Below are positions 26,804 to 32,058 of a stretch of DNA of 32,058 nt, in pieces (the first letter of the stretch is position 1; each line of letters begins with the position of its first letter). The notes below the pieces were generated by a model, which worked only from the letters and a program-made list of their open reading frames with translations, had not been told where the DNA came from and did not search any database. The translations under genes and the position numbers were made by a program. The stretch is from Klebsiella pneumoniae (lineage in GTDB: Bacteria > Pseudomonadota > Gammaproteobacteria > Eutrophobiales > Eutrophobiaceae), in assembly GCA_945870865.1 (NCBI GenBank), contig CAMBTO010000021.1:1-32058 (forward strand), in the 5' to 3' direction.

Positions 26804-28351
26804 ATGACAACGACGCCACGACATATTGAACTGATGGATACCACCCTGCGTGATGGTGAGCAGACGCAAGGTGTATCGTTCACGCCGGACGAAAAGGTCA
26901 ATATCGCCCAGGCCCTGCTGAAGAAGCTGAATGTCGATCGCATCGAGGTTGCCTCGGCCAAGGTGTCCAGTGGCGAGATGGATGCGGTCAGCACGATCAA
27001 CGGGTGGGCAGCCGATCAGGGTTTCCTGCATCGTGTTGAGGTACTTGGTTTTGTCGATTTTAACCGCAGTGTCGACTGGATACGCCAGACCGGCGGCCAG
27101 GTGCTGAACCTGTTGACCAAGGGCAGTGAAAAACATTGTCGCATGCAGCTGAACAAGACCCAGGAACAGCACATCGCCGATATCTACAAGACTCTCGACT
27201 ATGCGCAGGAACATGGCCTGAAGGTCAATATGTATCTGGAAGACTGGTCAAACGGCTACAAGGACAATCGCGATTATGTCTATCGCCACATGGAGGCAAT
27301 GCAGGGTCGGGGCATCTCCCACTTCCTGTTACCGGATACACTCGGGATAATGGGGCCAGATGAGGTCCACGCCAGTATCAGCGATATGGTCACGCGCTAT
27401 CCGGGCAACCTGTTTGATTTTCATCCGCACAATGACTATGGACTGGCGACGGCCAATGTGATGGCGGCGGTCAAGGCCGGTGCGGCCGCCGTGCATTGTA
27501 CGATTAACTGTCTCGGTGAACGTGCCGGCAATGCCTCGCTTGCCGAGGTCACGGTTGTGCTGAAAGACAAGCTCGGTATGCAGTTATCTATCAATGAACA
27601 CCATATCTTTGACGTCAGCAAGTTGGTCGAGAATTTCTCCGGCAAATGGATAGCCGCAAACATGCCGGTCGTCGGCACCGATGTGTTTACCCAGACCGCC
27701 GGCATCCATGCGGACGGCGACAAGAAGGGTGGCCTGTACGAAAGCACGCTGACACCCGAGCGGTTCCAGCGCACGCGTACCTACGCGCTCGGCAAGATGA
27801 GCGGCAAGGCGTCATTGCTGAAAAATCTTGAGGCGCTCGACATGACGCTGAGTGAGGAAAACCAGCAGAAGGTTTTAAAACGCATCGTCGAACTCGGTGA
27901 TTCAAAGCAGATGATCACACCGGAAGACATCCCGTTTATCATTGCCGACGTACTGGAAAGCAAGGACTACAACCATGTACTGCTGGAAGGCTGCTCCATC
28001 TCCAGCGACCTGTCGAAAGAATCGACGGTCAAGGTGGTGGCCACCGTGTTTGGCAATCGTCACGAGGCGACCGGCACCGGTAACGGCGGATTTGATGCGT
28101 TCATGAATGCGATCAACCAGGTGCTCGAACACTATGATTATAAGCTGCCAAAACTGGAAGATTATGAGGTGCGTATTCCTCGCGGTGGCGAGACCAGTGC
28201 GTTGACCGAGTCGATCATCACCTGGCAAAGCAGCACCAAGCGTCTGAAGACCCGCGGTGTACATGCCAACCAGGTGTATGCGGCAATCAATGCCGCGTTA
28301 CGGCTAATCAACCTGCAGTTACAGGAAAGAGTCGACGGGCCGCTGGGTTAA
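26804..28351 (+). CDS. 2-isopropylmalate synthase-like enzyme of a divergent (LeuA2-like) type
   Basis: A 515-aa member of the DRE-TIM metallolyase family. DTTLRDGEQTQGVSF gives the DRE signature, FHPHNDYGLATANV the metal-binding HxH, and NCLGERAGNASLAEV the conserved glycine-rich loop. A C-terminal LeuA dimer/regulatory domain follows (STVKVVATVFGNRHEATGTGNGG). The text (for example NMYLEDWSNGYKDN and NLLTKGSEKH) recalls LeuA-like proteins I know best from Bacteroidetes more than E. coli LeuA. It should condense acetyl-CoA with 2-oxoisovalerate, though a citramalate synthase role is possible. Start: ATG at 26804 with a weak AGACAGAG site; a GTG at 26771 overlapping leuD is less likely. The operon context with leuCD supports leucine synthesis. 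leuB is not in the window. Confidence 0.88.
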   Translation: MTTTPRHIELMDTTLRDGEQTQGVSFTPDEKVNIAQALLKKLNVDRIEVASAKVSSGEMDAVSTINGWAADQGFLHRVEVLGFVDFNRSVDWIRQTGGQVLNLLTKGSEKHCRMQLNKTQEQHIADIYKTLDYAQEHGLKVNMYLEDWSNGYKDNRDYVYRHMEAMQGRGISHFLLPDTLGIMGPDEVHASISDMVTRYPGNLFDFHPHNDYGLATANVMAAVKAGAAAVHCTINCLGERAGNASLAEVTVVLKDKLGMQLSINEHHIFDVSKLVENFSGKWIAANMPVVGTDVFTQTAGIHADGDKKGGLYESTLTPERFQRTRTYALGKMSGKASLLKNLEALDMTLSEENQQKVLKRIVELGDSKQMITPEDIPFIIADVLESKDYNHVLLEGCSISSDLSKESTVKVVATVFGNRHEATGTGNGGFDAFMNAINQVLEHYDYKLPKLEDYEVRIPRGGETSALTESIITWQSSTKRLKTRGVHANQVYAAINAALRLINLQLQERVDGPLG

Positions 28352-28358
28352 AAAGATT

Positions 28359-28389
28359 GTGACGACCACCCCGGAGGGGTGACCGTCAC
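28359..28389. terminator. Hairpin between the converging leucine operon and receptor gene
   Basis: An imperfect stem of GTGACG...CCACCCC against GGGGTG...CGTCAC with a GGAG loop. Read on the minus strand it is followed by an AATCTTTTTAA tail, so it mainly terminates the receptor gene at 28408; it also lies eight bases after the plus-strand stop. Confidence 0.7.
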
Positions 28390-28407
28390 GAAGTAACAAC
28401 AGGGGTC

Positions 28408-31347
28408 TTAGTTAAAGAAGTTGTACTTGAACGTCAGTGCGACCGACTTGACCTGATTGGAACGCAGGCCCTCACCCGCCAGTTCACTGATATTGGAGGT
28501 GTACTCTGGACGGAAGGTCGACCGGGGTTCAAGCAGATTGCGCAGCGCAAGCCCCACGTGCCATTTGTCATCCACCTCACCGATACCCAGATGCAGGTTC
28601 ATGTCAGCCGATCCGTCCTGGATTGTTGATTTGTCGAATGTACGGAAGTCCGTGTAATACGAGCTTGAGGCTATCACCCGGGCACCCATGTCCACCTTGT
28701 ATCCCTTGAACGGGATCCAGTAATCGACGTTGAAGCTGCTGCTAAACTCTGGCGCAAATGCCGCCGTCTGTCCGGCACGGTCAATAACCGCGACCAATAT
28801 ATTGTTAAAGTCGCTTACATTCTGGGGAAAGCCCGGTTTGAAAATGATATCGCAACCTGACTCTGCGGAAGTGCGGACTTCATGCTCGGTACAGTTGGCA
28901 TTGGGGAAGTAGGTGAACTTACTGTCGAGATAGGAAAAGTTGAGTCCTAACAGCAGCTGGTCCGAGACAGCGAACTGACCGTCAAGCTCCAGACCCTGGG
29001 CACGTTGTGCACCGATATTGATTACCTCGGTACTCTGGGTATCCGTACCGACGTCCGTCACCGTGGTGGCGATCAGGTCCTCAAAGTCCACCCGGAACAG
29101 CGTGGCGTTATAACGGCCACGTCCATCGAGGAAGGTCCCGCTGGCCCCAATCTCAAAGGTCTCACTGTATTCCGGATCTATCAGCAGTTCATCGAACCCA
29201 CCGGGATCGGTCGATAGCGGCTGTGAACCGCCAAAACCCAGGTCATACGCACCCGCCTTGAACGCCGTTGCATACTTGAAGTAGGTAGACAGCTCATCAG
29301 AAGGACGATAACGCAGAACAATCTGCGGGTCCCAGTGGTCCCAGCTGCGTTCGATATCCGACCACTGTTCGGCCGCGCGTTGCTGCGTGCTCCAGGGAGT
29401 CATGCCGACAGCCGCCGTATAATTACCACGCCAGGTCGCCGGGATAGAGCGCTGCGTGCTGACCGGCACGAACCACAGATTATTCAGGTTAACGTTTCGA
29501 CCGTTAAGGCTGGGGACCAGGTACAGCGCATCATCAGAAGTGATGCGTTGCGCCAGCGGCTCAAGCCCCTTGATACAGTCGGTCGGAGTCACATCCTGCA
29601 CCGGTCTGCCACCCCAATCTGATGTATCCCCTCTCCATGCGTTCGCATTTGCGGACGTCGCGGGATTCGTGGTCGCTCTCCCGGTGCAAGGCGTCACATC
29701 GTAAATCCAGGAGGAGTTATAGCTGACCAGTCTCGGGTCCTTCTTCGCCTTCGAGTAACGTACACCGGCATCGACCGACATCTTGTTGTCCCAGAAGTTG
29801 TAAGTCAGGTTACCGAAGTAACTGTTCCAGACGGCCTGCTGGTAATTGTCGTTCAGGCGATTGTTGAAGCGAATCTCGGCGCGGGCATCAATCGTCGTGA
29901 AGTGCAGGTCCTCTTTCTGGATGAATGCACCGACCATCCATTCGATCCTGCCGGGCTCGTACGATGAAATCCGGACTTCGGAACTCATCTGGTTATAGTC
30001 CTCAAGCCGATTGCGGATATTTTCGGCAAAAGGCGTGTTCCGATCCGCTGACGCATCCTGGTAATAACTCTCCATGTAGTTATTGGTCCACTGGACCTCG
30101 ACATTGCTATCGAAGCGGTAGTTTACATCAACCTGGAAGTTTTTCGGTTCCATGAACTGATCGTCCATGTATCCGTTATTGGTAATGCCCGTACCGTTAC
30201 CAAAGTATCCGTTCAGGTTACCGGTGCCAAACACGACCGGCGTGACATTCCAGTCACCCCCCGCGACGTTGTTCAGAAAGTACGCCGAGGCCAGGCGGAT
30301 GTCTGGGAAACCCGTGATGGTATCCCGCGTGCGCACAAACACAGTAGGTGCCTCACGCACATAGGTCTGTCCGGTATAGGCGTAATTGTCACCGCAAACA
30401 TCAAGTTCATGGATCGGTGTATTCCAGCCGGTACCCCCTTCTGCGTAATCAAGCCACATCGCAGTCGGATCGGTCTCAACGTCGGCAAAGGTAGGTGTAT
30501 TCGGTGTACGTGAAAAGCGGTTTGGATAATCGGCCTGATCACGTCGACAGACCCGGCTGGCCGCCGCCCACTGTTGCTGGGCTAGTTCAATCTTGCTGAA
30601 CACGGTCAGATTCTCGGTCGGTTCCCACTGCAATGACAGACGTCCTCCCAGGAAGTTACGATAACCCATCGGGTACCCGGTTACGGCGTCTCGCAGATAT
30701 CCGTCTCGTGAACTGTAGATACCGGCCAGACGAAATGCCAGTGCATCGGTGATGGGCCCACTGACAGCCGCCTCCAGTTCCTTGTCACCAAACCGTTTCC
30801 ATGCGGACATATCTCCGGTCTGTCCGGTCTCGGCATTGACGAAACCGTCCCATTCCTGCGTAGGTCTCGCGCTGACGATACTCATGGCGCCACCGGTGGC
30901 GTTCATACCGAAGTGAATTGGCTGAGGTCCTTTCAGCACTTCTACCCGCTGCACGTCCATGAAGCCGAGTGCACCCATTGAGCCCTGGCCCAGGTTGACG
31001 TTATCGAGGAACAACGGTGTCGCCGAGTCGTTAGCCCAGTTACGACCGACGGTTCCGAATCCACGGATGAACACATCGGAACCTTGATCGCCGCCTTCAT
31101 TCACGAATACCGCAGGCGTGAAGGCCGACAGTTCTTCCAGATTGTCAAAACCCTCTTTCTGAAGTGTGTCAGCCGCATAAACGTCGATGGCAATCGGCAC
31201 GTCCTGCAGGGATTGTTCACGGCGTTGGGCGGTTACAATGATCTCTTCCAGTACCTGACCGATGGCCGGTGCCGGAGCGAGTAGTATGGTGGTTAAAAGA
31301 ATGGTTATAAGGTAAAGCCTTGGTATAAAGCGTGTCAATATAGACAT
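28408..31347 (-). CDS. Large TonB-dependent receptor (979 aa)
   Basis: An outer-membrane receptor with a signal peptide (to about residue 29, APAIGQ) and a TonB box (EEIIVTAQRREQS). The plug domain has DVPIAIDVYAADTLQKEG, DVFIRGFGTVGRNW and DVQRVEVLKGPQPIHFGMNATGGAMSIVSARP. A very long barrel with large loops ends SVALTFKYNFFN. It resembles the 931-aa receptor at 20802 from the signal peptide through the plug. The start at 31347 leaves five bases after GGAG; GTG and ATG codons at 31353 and 31350 are in frame. The substrate is unknown. No inner-membrane transporter sits next to it, so the partner system lies elsewhere. Confidence 0.92.
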   Translation of the reverse strand: MSILTRFIPRLYLITILLTTILLAPAPAIGQVLEEIIVTAQRREQSLQDVPIAIDVYAADTLQKEGFDNLEELSAFTPAVFVNEGGDQGSDVFIRGFGTVGRNWANDSATPLFLDNVNLGQGSMGALGFMDVQRVEVLKGPQPIHFGMNATGGAMSIVSARPTQEWDGFVNAETGQTGDMSAWKRFGDKELEAAVSGPITDALAFRLAGIYSSRDGYLRDAVTGYPMGYRNFLGGRLSLQWEPTENLTVFSKIELAQQQWAAASRVCRRDQADYPNRFSRTPNTPTFADVETDPTAMWLDYAEGGTGWNTPIHELDVCGDNYAYTGQTYVREAPTVFVRTRDTITGFPDIRLASAYFLNNVAGGDWNVTPVVFGTGNLNGYFGNGTGITNNGYMDDQFMEPKNFQVDVNYRFDSNVEVQWTNNYMESYYQDASADRNTPFAENIRNRLEDYNQMSSEVRISSYEPGRIEWMVGAFIQKEDLHFTTIDARAEIRFNNRLNDNYQQAVWNSYFGNLTYNFWDNKMSVDAGVRYSKAKKDPRLVSYNSSWIYDVTPCTGRATTNPATSANANAWRGDTSDWGGRPVQDVTPTDCIKGLEPLAQRITSDDALYLVPSLNGRNVNLNNLWFVPVSTQRSIPATWRGNYTAAVGMTPWSTQQRAAEQWSDIERSWDHWDPQIVLRYRPSDELSTYFKYATAFKAGAYDLGFGGSQPLSTDPGGFDELLIDPEYSETFEIGASGTFLDGRGRYNATLFRVDFEDLIATTVTDVGTDTQSTEVINIGAQRAQGLELDGQFAVSDQLLLGLNFSYLDSKFTYFPNANCTEHEVRTSAESGCDIIFKPGFPQNVSDFNNILVAVIDRAGQTAAFAPEFSSSFNVDYWIPFKGYKVDMGARVIASSSYYTDFRTFDKSTIQDGSADMNLHLGIGEVDDKWHVGLALRNLLEPRSTFRPEYTSNISELAGEGLRSNQVKSVALTFKYNFFN

Positions 31348-31724
31348 CATCACTCCCCCTCTACTGTTAAATTAATTTAATCGCCATCGCTCCTTTTTAC
31401 CGTTGTTGTTGACCAACAGGAGCCGGGTTACGAACTATTTTTTCTACAGATGAAGATGTAACTTGACTAATAAAACAATTGCTTTTTGGGGCTGTTATTT
31501 AAGGTGCGCACCTCCTTCCAGGTTTTTTGTTGATGATAAGTACAGGATAGCGCGTGATTCATCTCGTCGCAAACTTCTAAAAATGTGTTGACAATAATCG
31601 CTACCTGACCATTGCAGCTGATCAATATGGTAGCGTTACTGGAGTCATTGTATTGAACTGCCTGTTGTAAATATAGACAAGATTCAGGTGTAAAACAGAA
31701 AGATTACCGATTGCGAAAATGCAG
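31348..31724. other. Long leader/intergenic region upstream of the 979-aa receptor
   Basis: No gene recognised. On the minus strand it is a leader with AT-rich blocks and AGGAGGT-like and AAAAAGGAG runs. It includes a perfect 12-bp palindrome, AGGTGCGCACCT, at 31502-31513, which could be an operator. A TTGACA hexamer occurs on the plus strand near 31585 without a fitting -10. Confidence 0.4.
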
Positions 31725-31765
31725 GGAGGCTTTCCGGACCTGTCAGAGAGGTCCGGAAGGCCTCC
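31725..31765 (-). terminator. Strong hairpin after the DUF2279-like gene
   Basis: A 15-16-bp stem with one single-base irregularity (GGAGGC-TTCCGGACC against GGTCCGGAA-GCCTCC) and a nine-base loop, about 30 bases beyond the stop of the minus-strand gene. It is followed on that strand by CTGCATTTTCG, a weak T-run. Confidence 0.7.
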
Positions 31766-31795
31766 ACGGCATAGAATCGGATTAGATTGGTGAAC

Positions 31796-32058
31796 CTACA
31801 GCTTCGACTTCGCCGTCACTATGGTAAACGGTGGCTGGTAATAATGGAACATCTTGCAGAAACCGCCACAGCCTGCGGCGGTCAGGATCTTGCCCACATC
31901 CAGACCCACACCTACGTAAAGATTTCGCTCGCGATTCGGATCATGGTTATCGAAGCCGCGGATATAATAACCGGCCTGTAACTCCAGATACTCGAGCGGT
32001 GTACCGTCCAGCTGATCGAAGCCGTCCAGTTGCAAGGCGACCAGATAGCGGGCGTGCT
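31796..32058 (-). CDS. DUF2279-like protein, C-terminal part only
   Basis: The last 87 or so residues of a protein that runs off the right edge; there is no start in the window. The text ARYLVALQLDGFDQLD, then LEYLELQAGYYIRGFDNHDPN and RNLYVGVGLDVGKIL resembles the end of DUF2279 (YfiM-like) predicted outer-membrane or periplasmic lipoproteins. A short extension with CGGFCKMFHYYQPPF follows. The function of the family is not established. Confidence 0.7.
   Translation of the reverse strand, partial: HARYLVALQLDGFDQLDGTPLEYLELQAGYYIRGFDNHDPNRERNLYVGVGLDVGKILTAAGCGGFCKMFHYYQPPFTIVTAKSKL

Noticed and set aside
31360-31390. Very short minus-strand open frame (Met-Ala-Ile-Lys-Leu-Ile) before the 979-aa receptor, with an AAGGAG two bases upstream
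   Set aside because: Ribosome-site spacing is too short and six codons give no usable evidence of an upstream regulatory peptide.
31585-31620. TTGACA hexamer as a plus-strand promoter
   Set aside because: No -10-like hexamer at the right distance and no plus-strand gene downstream in the window.

Overview
The window reads as a chromosomal segment of a gammaproteobacterium. The grounds are an E. coli-like MetH, LeuCD and OsmC, a divergent LysR-leuC arrangement, several large TonB-dependent receptors, AbgT and DUF1028 genes, and proteobacterial-type intergenic repeats. Genus and habitat cannot be fixed from sequence alone; the receptor richness would suit an aquatic heterotroph, which is inference. 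I see no phage genes, transposase genes, CRISPR array, tRNA or rRNA.

Left part (1-8300): a truncated 2-oxoacid:ferredoxin oxidoreductase alpha subunit on the minus strand is followed by a cobalamin locus. A cobalamin riboswitch (minus strand) leads a BtuB-like outer-membrane receptor, and five bases later comes a PduO-type cobalamin adenosyltransferase. Back to back with it, on the plus strand, an SAH riboswitch with its own sigma70-like promoter leads metH, the B12-dependent methionine synthase. Uptake and activation of B12 thus sit beside its main consumer, and two riboswitches sense the cofactor and the methylation by-product. metH ends at a strong terminator.

Middle part (8300-17010): a hicA-hicB toxin-antitoxin pair; an ICMT-like membrane methyltransferase; an exported methyltransferase-like protein; an exported double rhodanese plus exported amidohydrolase pair; an AbgT-family transporter with osmC; an exported DUF1028 protein; and a membrane-anchored pilin-like protein. 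A short inverted-repeat element (about 80-108 bp) occurs twice in full and once as a half between 12.7 and 15.2 kb.

Right part (17010-32058): two nearly identical 112-bp MITE-like elements in the same orientation bracket a TonB-dependent receptor plus a membrane-anchored staphylococcal-nuclease-like gene, with a reversed element end just outside. Two related large receptors (931 and 979 aa) then flank a leucine locus: a LysR regulator divergent from leuC-leuD and a LeuA of a divergent type, with no leuB in the window. The window ends inside a DUF2279-like gene.

The best candidates for a second look are the paired B12/SAH riboswitch locus, the repeat-bracketed receptor-nuclease module, the divergent LeuA with its palindrome-rich LysR/leuC control region, and the exported methyltransferase-like and rhodanese-amidohydrolase proteins. 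I do not see a clearly new multi-gene defence or mobile system.
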